This document shows, piece by piece, positions 17,934 through 26,500 of a stretch of DNA of 39,288 nucleotides. The position numbers were made by a program, and so were the translations under genes. The notes below the pieces were generated by a model that had not been told where the DNA came from, ran no database searches, and saw nothing but the letters and a program-made list of their open reading frames with translations. Source of the stretch: Candidatus Zixiibacteriota bacterium (GTDB taxonomy: Bacteria > Zixibacteria > MSB-5A5 > GN15 > FEB-12); the NCBI GenBank assembly GCA_040753875.1, contig JBFMDV010000008.1, positions 1 to 39,288 of the forward strand, given 5' to 3'. The first letter of the stretch is position 1; each line of letters starts with the position of its first letter.

Positions 17934-18932
17934 ATGAGTATACAGTACCGTAGACTTGATTTCCATGCCGAGGGCCCCCAAGGGCTATTTGATCTGTACG
18001 CCGCCACATACGGCAGTTCTCAGCCTCTCGAGCGCCGCTGGCAATGGCAGTACATAAGCCATCCGAGAAGTTCCGAGGTGGTGGTACTGGTGGCCGAGGC
18101 GGATGGCAAGCTGGTGGGGACATTGTCGCATTTTCCATCGGACGTCCTGATTGGCGGCGCGCGTTATCCGGGGTTCTTTGCTTCGGATTCCATGGTGCAC
18201 CCCGAGTACCGACGTCGTGGCATCATGGATACGCTCCTGAAAACCTGCGCCGATACTCTGCCGCTCATGTACGCCAAAGGGACCACCGACAGCATGTACG
18301 GCGTTCGGCTGAAATTCGGTTTCCGTCCAGTTTTGCCTAACGGCTACCTGCTCAGTATTGTCGCCCCGTCCGGGTGGGCCCTTTCCAAGCTCCGGCTGAT
18401 GCGCGGCGACGGTCACGAAGACCGGCTTGCCGAATCGGCGGATTCCGAGTTTCGCTTTGTCGATTCTGTCGGTCCGGAATTTGACGAGTTCTTTCAACGG
18501 GCAGCCCCGCGATATCCGGCGATAGTCGTTCGCGACGCTGCTTACATGACGTGGCGATATCTGCGCCATCCGTACAAACGATACCATGTCATCTACCGGA
18601 CGGTCGACGGCAAACTGTCGTCGGTTCTGGTGCTGCGAGTGGCGGGACGGATTGGCCATATCGTGGATATCGTGTGGGATATCGGCGCCGGCGATGAACC
18701 GGACGCCGCGATACGCTTTGCCAGGAAATGCCTCAGACGAGCCGGCTTCACCAATTTGTATTGCTGGTGCACGTCGACAGAACTGCGGCGGCGATTGGCC
18801 CGCCGTTGGTTCTACGATCTCAAGGAGACTCATCGCCTCACGATGTTCGCCTCGCCCGAGATACTGGACAGGGTCGCAGGAGGGGGGCGGATTCACCTGG
18901 TGGACGGGGACGGTGACTTCGAATTCCTGTAA
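17934..18932 (+). CDS. GNAT-family N-acetyltransferase
   Basis: The protein has 332 residues. The acetyl-CoA-binding segment is SMVHPEYRRRGIMDTLL (about 86-102), which fits the GNAT motif A R-x-x-G-x pattern. A second half with LRVAGRIGHIVDIVWDIG and a WFYDLKETH segment suggests a two-domain GNAT of the Eis/glycan-cluster sort. The acceptor is unknown; an amino sugar or the aminotransferase product is possible from context. It is transcribed divergently from the main operon and converges with the BioF2-like gene, leaving a gap of 20 bp. No clear Shine-Dalgarno precedes ATG 17934. Confidence 0.75.
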   Translation: MSIQYRRLDFHAEGPQGLFDLYAATYGSSQPLERRWQWQYISHPRSSEVVVLVAEADGKLVGTLSHFPSDVLIGGARYPGFFASDSMVHPEYRRRGIMDTLLKTCADTLPLMYAKGTTDSMYGVRLKFGFRPVLPNGYLLSIVAPSGWALSKLRLMRGDGHEDRLAESADSEFRFVDSVGPEFDEFFQRAAPRYPAIVVRDAAYMTWRYLRHPYKRYHVIYRTVDGKLSSVLVLRVAGRIGHIVDIVWDIGAGDEPDAAIRFARKCLRRAGFTNLYCWCTSTELRRRLARRWFYDLKETHRLTMFASPEILDRVAGGGRIHLVDGDGDFEFL

Positions 18933-18952
18933 GACGTGCCCAGGCAGATGTG

Positions 18953-20104
18953 CTATTTGGTCGGTGTCCTGTCGACCGGCCTGCTCTGCATCTTCTTCAC
19001 TACAGCCCGCGCGAATTTTCGCGCGGAGCGGACCGCCAGATAGAAGAGGGACCTGTTGCTGCTGCGAAAGAACTGCAGAGTCACGTCGCGCCGTTCTTCA
19101 CTAGTCCAGTGGTACTTGTACGGCTCGTCTCCTCTGAGCATATCAAACTCCCGACATCCGCGCGCGGTTAATGCCTCAACCATATACGCCATCACCACAT
19201 GCCCCATGCTCACTTTGGGATCGACCGTCGTGCTCATCCCCATGACATACCCATAGTGTACCCCGCGATGGTCAAAGCCGTAGGTGGCTGCCAGGGGGGT
19301 CTCATCCAGATACAGCACAAATAGCCCCACCTGTCCTTTGGGGAAATACCGTTCGGAGATCAGCTCATGAAAACGGCGAAACGATGGGCTGGCAAAACTC
19401 CCCGGGAGCCCGCGTGCCTGCCACGCCCGTTGATGCAGATCCACCAACGTCCCCATGAAGCGCGGCAGATCGTCGGTGCGGGTGCATTGTTCGAAATGGA
19501 GGTTTCCTTTGGCCTCCAGCATTCGTCGGCTCTTGCCCACGTTATAGCGGGTTTTGCTTCCCAAACTCGCCATGAACGTCTGAGCGTCGTTCGGCAGAAG
19601 GATGTACGGACAAGAGGTGATGTCCGCAATTTCGGCTACAGCGCATCTCGGTTCCTCCCCTGCCTGTTTCCGGAAAATGGCCAGCGCGGTCGAACCGGCA
19701 TCCATGGCGTCGAGCCGAATTACATCCCACTCTCTCGTCAGCGGACCCCAGAGATATCGCCAGATAGCCGCAGCCGCCTCGAAAGCGTGTCCTTCGTCAA
19801 GCAGCAGGTCCAAATGGTCCGGGCAGGCCTCGCCGCTCCCCAGTATCCGCAATTCGCGCAGCGGTACCATGCCGTAGTGACGGCGTGTCTGCACGTAAAA
19901 CGGGCCAAGACCCACCAGTTTGTCCTCCCGGTATACTGCCAGCAGCAGCAAGGGCTGCCGGTTGAGATAGACGCCGAGCCAGACAGATAACCAATCGAAG
20001 GTCAGGAAAAGGGGCTGACGTCGACATCGCGCCAACAAGCCGTCCCATTCACGCGCGAGCTCGTTGAACGCGGCAATATCCCGAAAAACCCGAATACTGT
20101 ACAC
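18953..20104 (-). CDS. GNAT-fold acyltransferase, BioF2/CelD-like
   Basis: The protein has 383 residues. It has the SKTRYNVGKSRRMLEAKG basic segment and the late EFDMLRGDEPYKYHW motif, both typical of the Acetyltransf_6 (BioF2-like/CelD) family. These are double-GNAT proteins related to FemAB and are found in cellulose and exopolysaccharide clusters. The C-terminus is basic. The reaction is unproven; acyl transfer to a glycan is the working idea. It is one of four FemAB/BioF2-type genes in this window and is separated from the minus-strand operon by the GNAT gene. Confidence 0.8.
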   Translation of the reverse strand: MYSIRVFRDIAAFNELAREWDGLLARCRRQPLFLTFDWLSVWLGVYLNRQPLLLLAVYREDKLVGLGPFYVQTRRHYGMVPLRELRILGSGEACPDHLDLLLDEGHAFEAAAAIWRYLWGPLTREWDVIRLDAMDAGSTALAIFRKQAGEEPRCAVAEIADITSCPYILLPNDAQTFMASLGSKTRYNVGKSRRMLEAKGNLHFEQCTRTDDLPRFMGTLVDLHQRAWQARGLPGSFASPSFRRFHELISERYFPKGQVGLFVLYLDETPLAATYGFDHRGVHYGYVMGMSTTVDPKVSMGHVVMAYMVEALTARGCREFDMLRGDEPYKYHWTSEERRDVTLQFFRSSNRSLFYLAVRSARKFARAVVKKMQSRPVDRTPTK

Positions 20105-20307
20105 CGTTCCGATCCTAACAAAATAACGATTTGCGCGACAATAGGTTGTACTGAACCTGCACGTTGGTCATTGTCGGCATTATCAGGGAATTGCCCAACC
20201 TGGAGCCTGACTTTGGCCAACGATATGTCTGAGTATAGTCTCTGTCAAGCAATGCGGAGACTAACCGCCAAATAGCGAGGGCCAACTGACTACTCTTCTG
20301 ATAAGCG

Positions 20308-20335
20308 TTGCTTCTTTGCCCGGAAACGATAATTT
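20308..20335 (+). promoter_or_regulatory. Candidate sigma-70-type promoter for the first asparagine-synthetase-like gene
   Basis: TTGCTT (20308-20313) and TAATTT (20330-20335) are separated by 16 bp, ending about 48 bp before the ATG at 20384. Both hexamers match the consensus only in part. Confidence 0.3.
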
Positions 20336-20383
20336 ACCTACGTGGACCTATTTTGTTAAAACGACTTACAGAACCGGATATTC

Positions 20384-22252
20384 ATGTTTGGATGTTTTGC
20401 CGCCGTCGGCTCTGCCGCCTTGGCGTTGACAGAAGAAAAAATTTCCTCCCTCTGGCCGCTTGATTCCGACCGTCAACTGCTGACGGTTTCACCCCAGGTT
20501 AAGCTGGCTCGTTTCGTGCCCAAAAGGTTCAGCGGTGATCCGGGATTTGTCCGGTCCCAGGACATGCAGGTCGTAGTATGTATCGATGGCTATCTGATAG
20601 CTGACAGTTCGGTTGCCCATAGCGGGTTGGTCCGACAAGCAGCATTGTTCGCCGAGGAGTGCAGGCGAGTCGGCACGTATGAAGCGCTGCGTTCACTCGA
20701 AGCCGGAGCGTTCACGATTCTGGTGGTCGACCTGTTTCGCCAGGAGTTCTTCGCCGTCGGCGACCCGTTCGGTTCACTCCTGACTTTCCATAGCCATCTG
20801 CGTGATGGCTGGTTGGTTTCAACCAACCCCCTGTCACTGGCCAAGTCGGGTCTGATCGACCTTGAGCCCGATATGACGGCCCTGGCGCAGTGGGTTCAGT
20901 TTGGTTACGCTTTTGGCGATCGCTATGCGGTTCGCGGCATCAAACTGCTTCAGATAGGGCAGTTGATCCGTTTCAACTTGAGATCGCTGCAGGGCGAGGT
21001 GCCATATGAGCCCAACATCGTCTGGAACGTACCACAGCATGCCCGGACACCGTCGCCCGATGAAGTCGCCGACAAGTTTCTGGCTTCCTGTCGCCTTTTA
21101 CAGAGGATCGACCCTCGGCCGGCTCATCTCCAGAGTGCCGGGCTGGACTCGCGTCTCATTCTGGCCGCCTGGCCTGACGGATACAATCCGCCATGCTATA
21201 CCTATGGCGATCCGACCTCCCACGAGATACCGATTGCGCGTTCCATTGCGGACGCCCGAGGTTCCGCGTGGATACACACCTGGCAACACGGCGACGAGGT
21301 GGCGGAGAATATCGAGACGATGTTCCGTGCCGGCGGCAACATGATGTGGCCGGACCGCCTGTTCGCCGCCCGCGAAATGGTGCGCAACGGACACTGCGGA
21401 GTGCTCGACGGACTGGCAGGTGACGCCTGTCTCGGAGGTTCCCTGTATGGATTCAACCGTTTCTTCCCTCGATCAGGAAGGTGGGGGAACCTGTTCTCTC
21501 GCTTGATCGACGAAAGGGTTTCGCGCGTCGGCATTGACCGGCTTGCCGAGGTCATTTACACAGCCGTTTTGCAGGTGCACGACCTCGAATCGCTCCGCCC
21601 ATATGTCACCAGTGATTTCATTGCCGCGGTAAGGGCCGAGAAGCTCCGGATTCTCGAGGATATCCATAGCGAGTTGAAACTGCTACAGCCCGCCAACTCT
21701 GATTCGGTAGCGTTGCTCTGGCGCAATGTGCTTCTGAACAACCGCGGCCCCCACATGACCATACTGCAGAGTGTCATGTGCCGAACGAGTGTCAACGTCT
21801 ATACGCCATTCGTAAACGACCGGGCCTTTGTCACCCTGCTTATGGGACTCAAGCCGGAATATATTGCTTATCACCGGCTCTATCTGAAGGTGTATCGCAG
21901 GCGGTTTCCGAAATACGCGGACCTTCTCTGGAACGCTAGCCTGCTGCCGGTACGCCGCCCGGTGCTGAATCATAAACTCTCCTTGGCGTTGGTTGCCCGC
22001 GGCATAACGATCCCCTTCGTTTCCGGCAGGGCTGGGGGGCGCCAGCGCGATCCCAACGGCTGGGCAATTTGGCTCCAGGAGAGCCGGGCACTCAGAGAGT
22101 ATGCTTCTGATTGTCTTCAGAAGGGGGCCGTGCTTGATTCAAATCGAGCTGCGAATACGTTTCGGGAGATCGCCGAGGGGCGACGCGAGGGGGGCGGCAA
22201 ATTATTCCATCTCGCTGCCGTGGCCCGTTGGCTGGCTCTGGCAAGGTCCTGA
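20384..22252 (+). CDS. Degenerate asparagine-synthetase-like protein (paralogue 1)
   Basis: The protein has 622 residues with the two-domain layout of class-B asparagine synthetase. The N-terminus reads MFGC where active enzymes have MCGI, so the catalytic Cys of the glutaminase domain is replaced by Phe. The RHRGPD-type segment is also missing. The synthetase domain starts near 230. Its ATP loop is SAGLDS (251-256) rather than SGGxDS, followed by LDGLAGDACLGG (341-352), which keeps the family GD and GG positions. The C-terminus has RDPNGWAIWL and a KLFHLAAVARWLAL helix shared with the next gene. Ammonia-independent or non-glutamine chemistry, or a binding role, is inferred. It forms a tandem pair with 22399-24276, with which it aligns without gaps for the first 350 residues. 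Confidence 0.8.
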   Translation: MFGCFAAVGSAALALTEEKISSLWPLDSDRQLLTVSPQVKLARFVPKRFSGDPGFVRSQDMQVVVCIDGYLIADSSVAHSGLVRQAALFAEECRRVGTYEALRSLEAGAFTILVVDLFRQEFFAVGDPFGSLLTFHSHLRDGWLVSTNPLSLAKSGLIDLEPDMTALAQWVQFGYAFGDRYAVRGIKLLQIGQLIRFNLRSLQGEVPYEPNIVWNVPQHARTPSPDEVADKFLASCRLLQRIDPRPAHLQSAGLDSRLILAAWPDGYNPPCYTYGDPTSHEIPIARSIADARGSAWIHTWQHGDEVAENIETMFRAGGNMMWPDRLFAAREMVRNGHCGVLDGLAGDACLGGSLYGFNRFFPRSGRWGNLFSRLIDERVSRVGIDRLAEVIYTAVLQVHDLESLRPYVTSDFIAAVRAEKLRILEDIHSELKLLQPANSDSVALLWRNVLLNNRGPHMTILQSVMCRTSVNVYTPFVNDRAFVTLLMGLKPEYIAYHRLYLKVYRRRFPKYADLLWNASLLPVRRPVLNHKLSLALVARGITIPFVSGRAGGRQRDPNGWAIWLQESRALREYASDCLQKGAVLDSNRAANTFREIAEGRREGGGKLFHLAAVARWLALARS

Positions 22253-22398
22253 ACGACACCGGTTCGTTCGATCTTACGCTCTATCGACCGCCGATTCCGA
22301 TCATGCAATGGTGAGCTTCTTCTGCCGATGTATGACATAGTGCGGGCGCCAGCTCCGGTTCCTGGCGGTATCGTTACGGCGAAAGGTCACCGATCATA

Positions 22399-24276
22399 AT
22401 GTACGGGCAACTCGTAGCTTGCGGCTCGGCCGCGCGGTTACTCAGTCACGAATATCTCCTTAAGGCCTGGCCAATCAAGTCCCATACCGAGATCATCGCT
22501 CCTCATCCGGAGATCGTTCTCGCCCGTTTCACACCCCCACAGACCGAGCACGAAACGTCATTCCTCTGGTCGGATGACAAAGCGGTGCTCGTTTCGGTCG
22601 ACGGTTTTCTTCTGACTGACCGCATCCGCCTATCCGCTCCCCACAGCCAGCACGCCATATCGTTCGCCAATCTTTGCAGTGGTGAGGGGTATGAGGCCGC
22701 CTGGCGGAGTATCGTCGCCGGGTCGTTCAACCTGGTGGTGGTTGATCTGTCGCGGCATGAACTGCACGTGACCAAAGACCACATTGGTACGTTCTCTCTT
22801 TACCACAGTCCAGTCGATGGGGGCTGGTTGTTGTCATCGAACCCGGTGGCGCTGGCATTAACCGGCTTGGTGAACACGGAGATCGACCTGACCGCCTGCG
22901 CCGAATGGGCGTTTATCGGCTACACCATCGGTGATCGCTACATGACGAAGGGAATCAGGAACGTCAGGCCCGACACGGCATTCCGCTGGGACCTCATCGG
23001 CGCCAAAGGGGGATTCGACGCCAATCCGGATTCTCCATGGAACATTCTGCCCGACCGCAAGTCCCCTCCTGTCGACGATGCCATCGATAGTCTGGTCGAA
23101 GCATGCCGGCGCGTCAGTCTGGTCGACCCCGCGCCCGCCAATTTCCAGAGCGCCGGATGGGATTCGCGGGCTATCCTGGCCGCCTGGCCCGACAGTTACA
23201 ATCCAACCTGCTATACCTATGGCGACCCCGATTCACACGAGGTGCATATCGCCCACACCGTGGCAGATACGCGCGCGTCCCGGTGGGTGCATGTATGGCC
23301 CGGCGGCGACGAAGCTGCGCACCACCTGGAAACGTTGTTCGACATGACGGGACACATCGTATTTCCGGATCGGTATTTCACAGCGAGGCAGATGCGCCAG
23401 GATAGCCACACCGGCGCGCTGGACGGATTCATCGGCGGGGTGCTGGTCGGCCACGGGTATTACACGTGCGACCGCCATTTCTCACCTGTGGTGCGCGTGG
23501 TCCGCTTAGCGGGCCTCTATCGCGATCAGAGTGTGTCGGCGGTCGGTTTCGACAGGGTTGCTGAAGCGCTGTTGGATGATATTCAGGAGATTTCTGATCC
23601 GGCCGAGCTTTGTCGATATGTCACGTATGACGTGAGCGGCGCGTTGAACCGCGAAAAACCGGGCATCCTTCAGGATATTCGCGATGAGTTGACGCGTCTC
23701 AAGCAGAGTTCGGATTCGCTGTCGGTGCTGTGGCGAAACTTCTTCATGGCGAACCGAAGCGCCCACGCCATCGTCCAGCAGGCGGTTCTGAGTCGGGCGT
23801 TTGTGCACATCTACTGCCCGTTCTCCGGCGACCTGGATTTCCTGCGGCTACAGATGCGGATTCGGCCCGCGGACGCCGCGCATCATCGCTACTACCGCGA
23901 GATCTATCGCCGGAAATTTCCAAAGTTCGGCAAAATCCTCTATGGCGACAGCCTGATGCCGCTCCATGTGGCACCTCTGCGTCACCGGATCTCGCGCATG
24001 ATCATTGAAGAAGGGTACACCATTCCGGGCCTGACCGCCAACGCCAATGGGCGGGAGCGGGATGCCAATAGCTGGGGGCGGTGGCTGCGCCAGAGCGAGC
24101 GGCTTCGGCTGACCACGCTGCAACTGCTTCGCGACGGCGGCATGATCGACGAGCAGCGAGCCGCCACAACTCTGCACGAAGTCTGCAACGGCTCACGCCG
24201 ATGGTTTGGCAAACTGTTCCATCTGGCGAGTATCGCCCGATGGATGTCGCTTTCAGGAAATAATTCCGGCTATTGA
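22399..24276 (+). CDS. Degenerate asparagine-synthetase-like protein (paralogue 2)
   Basis: The protein has 625 residues and is a clear tandem duplicate of 20384-22252. Position 2 is Tyr (MYGQ), so the glutaminase Cys is again absent. The ATP loop is SAGWDS (251-256), and CYTYGDPDSHEV (271-282) is shared with paralogue 1. The second synthetase motif has changed from LDGLAGDACLGG to LDGFIGGVLVGH, losing Asp347, so this copy is further from an active enzyme. The downstream segments RDANSWGRWL and GKLFHLASIARW match paralogue 1. GAAAGGTC precedes the ATG. The 3' end overlaps the convergent acetyltransferase by 7 bases. The function is unknown; it may be a scaffold or allosteric partner of its neighbour. 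Confidence 0.8.
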   Translation: MYGQLVACGSAARLLSHEYLLKAWPIKSHTEIIAPHPEIVLARFTPPQTEHETSFLWSDDKAVLVSVDGFLLTDRIRLSAPHSQHAISFANLCSGEGYEAAWRSIVAGSFNLVVVDLSRHELHVTKDHIGTFSLYHSPVDGGWLLSSNPVALALTGLVNTEIDLTACAEWAFIGYTIGDRYMTKGIRNVRPDTAFRWDLIGAKGGFDANPDSPWNILPDRKSPPVDDAIDSLVEACRRVSLVDPAPANFQSAGWDSRAILAAWPDSYNPTCYTYGDPDSHEVHIAHTVADTRASRWVHVWPGGDEAAHHLETLFDMTGHIVFPDRYFTARQMRQDSHTGALDGFIGGVLVGHGYYTCDRHFSPVVRVVRLAGLYRDQSVSAVGFDRVAEALLDDIQEISDPAELCRYVTYDVSGALNREKPGILQDIRDELTRLKQSSDSLSVLWRNFFMANRSAHAIVQQAVLSRAFVHIYCPFSGDLDFLRLQMRIRPADAAHHRYYREIYRRKFPKFGKILYGDSLMPLHVAPLRHRISRMIIEEGYTIPGLTANANGRERDANSWGRWLRQSERLRLTTLQLLRDGGMIDEQRAATTLHEVCNGSRRWFGKLFHLASIARWMSLSGNNSGY

Positions 24277-24989
24277 CGTTGCTGGTCGCTGGTCGTGTCC
24301 GAACGGGGGGAATCGGTATCGGGATCCCGTTCCAGCACAGAGCCATCACCGCGGTGCAGGCCGTTGATCGCTTGTTCGTAGAGATACCCGAACAACCGGC
24401 GGTTGTCGTACTCTCTCAGCACCACCCGGCCGGGGTTGCCGGCAACAAGACAGCCGTCGGGTACAGATCGCGACAGAATACAGCCGGGGGCGATAGTGAC
24501 GCCATTCCCGATCTGGATAGGTCCCGAAATAACCGCACCGGTTCCTATCCAGACGTTATCGCCGATAGTCGGCAGGCCAACCGCTCCCTCGGTCTGACCT
24601 ATCCCGATTGTCACGTTGTGGGTCAGACTGCAGTTGGCACCGATCGTGGTCGGTCCGATATAAATGGTGCCGATATGACCTATGTAGAGACCCGGACCGA
24701 AGCTGCCATCCTCAAGGCTCATGTGGTAGAACATCTTCATCCAGCAACTCAATACCAGATGGATCAACTTGAACGGAAGCCCCAGGAATCTGTTCGCTTT
24801 GTAGACGCGGCCAGCCCAGGCGCCGAAGCGGTAAGCCATGACGCAGTGAAAGCCGTAATTGAATACCCACGTGAACAGCCGTCGCAGCATCGACGGACTC
24901 TCTGTCCCATGAGTTATGCGGTAATATTTCCGTCGGTCGGTCTTGAAATACTTGACGTTCGCCATTACCGTTTGTGTCCGTTGCGCCAT
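24270..24989 (-). CDS. Left-handed beta-helix acetyltransferase, serine acetyltransferase-like
   Basis: The protein has 239 residues. An N-terminal helical region (about 15-95) precedes hexapeptide repeats (TIYIGPTTIGANCSL, PTIGDNVWIGTGAVI, IQIGNGVTIAPG), which end in VAGNPGRVV, the usual end of CysE/colanic-acid acetyltransferase-type O-acyltransferases. His124 in LTHNVTIG is in the position of the catalytic His. With no cysteine-synthesis gene around, sugar O-acetylation is more likely than serine acetylation. ATG at 24963-24965 is an alternative start that would drop 8 residues. Convergent overlap with the upstream gene on the other strand is 7 bp. Confidence 0.85.
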   Translation of the reverse strand: MAQRTQTVMANVKYFKTDRRKYYRITHGTESPSMLRRLFTWVFNYGFHCVMAYRFGAWAGRVYKANRFLGLPFKLIHLVLSCWMKMFYHMSLEDGSFGPGLYIGHIGTIYIGPTTIGANCSLTHNVTIGIGQTEGAVGLPTIGDNVWIGTGAVISGPIQIGNGVTIAPGCILSRSVPDGCLVAGNPGRVVLREYDNRRLFGYLYEQAINGLHRGDGSVLERDPDTDSPRSDTTSDQQRQ

Positions 24990-25182
24990 CCGATTCGCAT
25001 CTCAATTCAGTATATCGACCTTTTCAATCTCTTGTCAACGGTGATGACCAAAACCGGACAATCGTGCTTCCATAACCCTGCAGGCCTGATTAAAGTTGCA
25101 ATCGCTCATGCAAACAACTACCTTTGCCACCGTTGTCCGGGTCGGGCCGTGTCCCGACAGGCATGTGTAAAGGAATGATGCA

Positions 25183-26157
25183 TTGGAGCTTACGAAAGAC
25201 AGTCTGAAAATCGATGCGGCCCGAGTGGCCGATGACCTCTGCGTGGCCATCCGTCGCCAAATTCGCGGAAAAATGAAGAAAACCGGCGCCGTCGTTGGTG
25301 TCTCCGGAGGGATCGATTCGTCCGTGTGCGCTGCCCTTTGCAGCAAGGCGCTGGGCCCAGAGCGAGTCCTTGGGGTCATGATGCCGGAGCAGGACTCATC
25401 GCCCCAAAGCGAGAAACTGGCCCGCCTTCTGGCTACGACATTCGGGTTTGAAGTGATCAAAGAGGATATCTCCGCTGGTTTGGCGGGACTCGGCTGCTAC
25501 CAGAAGCAGGATGAAGCGATTAGAGCGGTGTTCCCCGAATTCGACCGGTCATGGCGCTTCAAGATCACCATCCCGACCAATATCCTCGAGAAAGAGACGT
25601 TCAATTTTTTTCACCTGACCATCGAGAACAAAGCAGGTGAGACCAGGACCGCCCGTATGCCGGTACAGCCGTACCTGCAGGTGGTGGCGGCCACCAATCT
25701 CAAACAGCGCCTCCGTATGACCACTCTGTATTATCATGCTGAGCGTCTGAACCGTGCGGTGATAGGGACCGGCAACAAAGACGAGCACGAACAGGGGTTC
25801 TTCGTAAAGTATGGCGATGGCGGCGCCGACCTGAAACCGATAGCCCATTTGTTCAAGATGCAGGTGTTCCAACTGGCCGAATATCTGGGCGTGCCGAAGG
25901 AAATTGTCGGCCGAACGCCCACTACTGATACCTACAGCGCCGAGGTCACCCAGGCGGACTTCTTCTTCGGGCTTGACTTCTATCGGATGGACATGCTCTG
26001 GTATGCGCTGGAGCACAACATTCCGGCGGCGAAGACGGCCAGGGTGCTGGGGCTGAGCGTCGAACAGGTGGAGCACGGGTACGCCAACATTCAGCGCAAG
26101 ATCACGGCCACCGAGCCGCTGCGGATGGCGCCGCTTCATGCCGATGAAACCGAGTGA
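25183..26157 (+). CDS. NadE-like ATP-pyrophosphatase (ammonia-dependent NAD synthetase family)
   Basis: The protein has 324 residues. The PP-loop SGGIDSS is at 41-47, and the segment GTGNKDEHEQGFFVKYGDGG followed by ADLKPIAHLFKMQV (about 192-228) is diagnostic of NadE. There is no glutaminase domain. The region after it, RTPTTDTYSAEVTQADFFFG, differs from the canonical NadE text that I recall (PTAGLWxGQTDExE). That suggests altered substrate use, and such variants occur in polysaccharide loci. The start is TTG at 25183 with AGGA about 8 bases upstream. The ACP start follows 16 bp after its stop. It may be a housekeeping NAD synthetase, but the position between glycan genes and the ACP argues for a role in carboxyl activation or amidation. 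Confidence 0.8.
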   Translation: MELTKDSLKIDAARVADDLCVAIRRQIRGKMKKTGAVVGVSGGIDSSVCAALCSKALGPERVLGVMMPEQDSSPQSEKLARLLATTFGFEVIKEDISAGLAGLGCYQKQDEAIRAVFPEFDRSWRFKITIPTNILEKETFNFFHLTIENKAGETRTARMPVQPYLQVVAATNLKQRLRMTTLYYHAERLNRAVIGTGNKDEHEQGFFVKYGDGGADLKPIAHLFKMQVFQLAEYLGVPKEIVGRTPTTDTYSAEVTQADFFFGLDFYRMDMLWYALEHNIPAAKTARVLGLSVEQVEHGYANIQRKITATEPLRMAPLHADETE

Positions 26158-26173
26158 GGAGAAACGACACGAG

Positions 26174-26434
26174 ATGGCTGTAGATACACAAACGCTGCGC
26201 AGCGAACTGCGTCAATTCGTCGTAGATTCGTTTTTGATCGGTGAAGAGGACGCCGGCTTCGGCGATGCTGATTCGTTCATGCGGTCCGGCATTATTGATT
26301 CCACCGGCATTCTGGAACTCACCGCGTTTTTGGAGCAGAGATACGGCGTGACGGTTGAGGACAACGAAATGGTGCCCACGAATCTCGACTCGATAGAGAA
26401 CCTGGTAACCTATCTCACACGCAAGCTGAGCTGA
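26174..26434 (+). CDS. Acyl carrier protein
   Basis: The protein has 86 residues and is an acidic, helical ACP. The phosphopantetheine site is Ser43 in IIDSTG, with the following ILELTAFLEQRYGV helix typical of stand-alone carrier proteins in ligase-linked systems. I chose ATG at 26174 because GAGGAG lies at 26157-26162; an in-frame ATG at 26138 would overlap NadE and add a charged leader. It lies 66 bp before the AMP-forming ligase, which could load it. Carriers of this sort hold an acyl or aminoacyl thioester for later transfer. Confidence 0.9.
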   Translation: MAVDTQTLRSELRQFVVDSFLIGEEDAGFGDADSFMRSGIIDSTGILELTAFLEQRYGVTVEDNEMVPTNLDSIENLVTYLTRKLS

Positions 26435-26500
26435 GCCGCGCGGTCCGCGATGCAGCCGGCGTGCGGCTGTGTACAGCCCATCGGCCGATGAGTTGGTCCC

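Noticed and set aside
17985-18896. Leftward frame of 303 codons opposite the GNAT gene
   Set aside because: Shadow: the GNAT frame carries the acetyl-CoA motif.
20384-24276. Pair as pseudogenes
   Set aside because: Both are full length without frameshifts and keep shared sequence to their C-termini, so decay is not the simplest reading.
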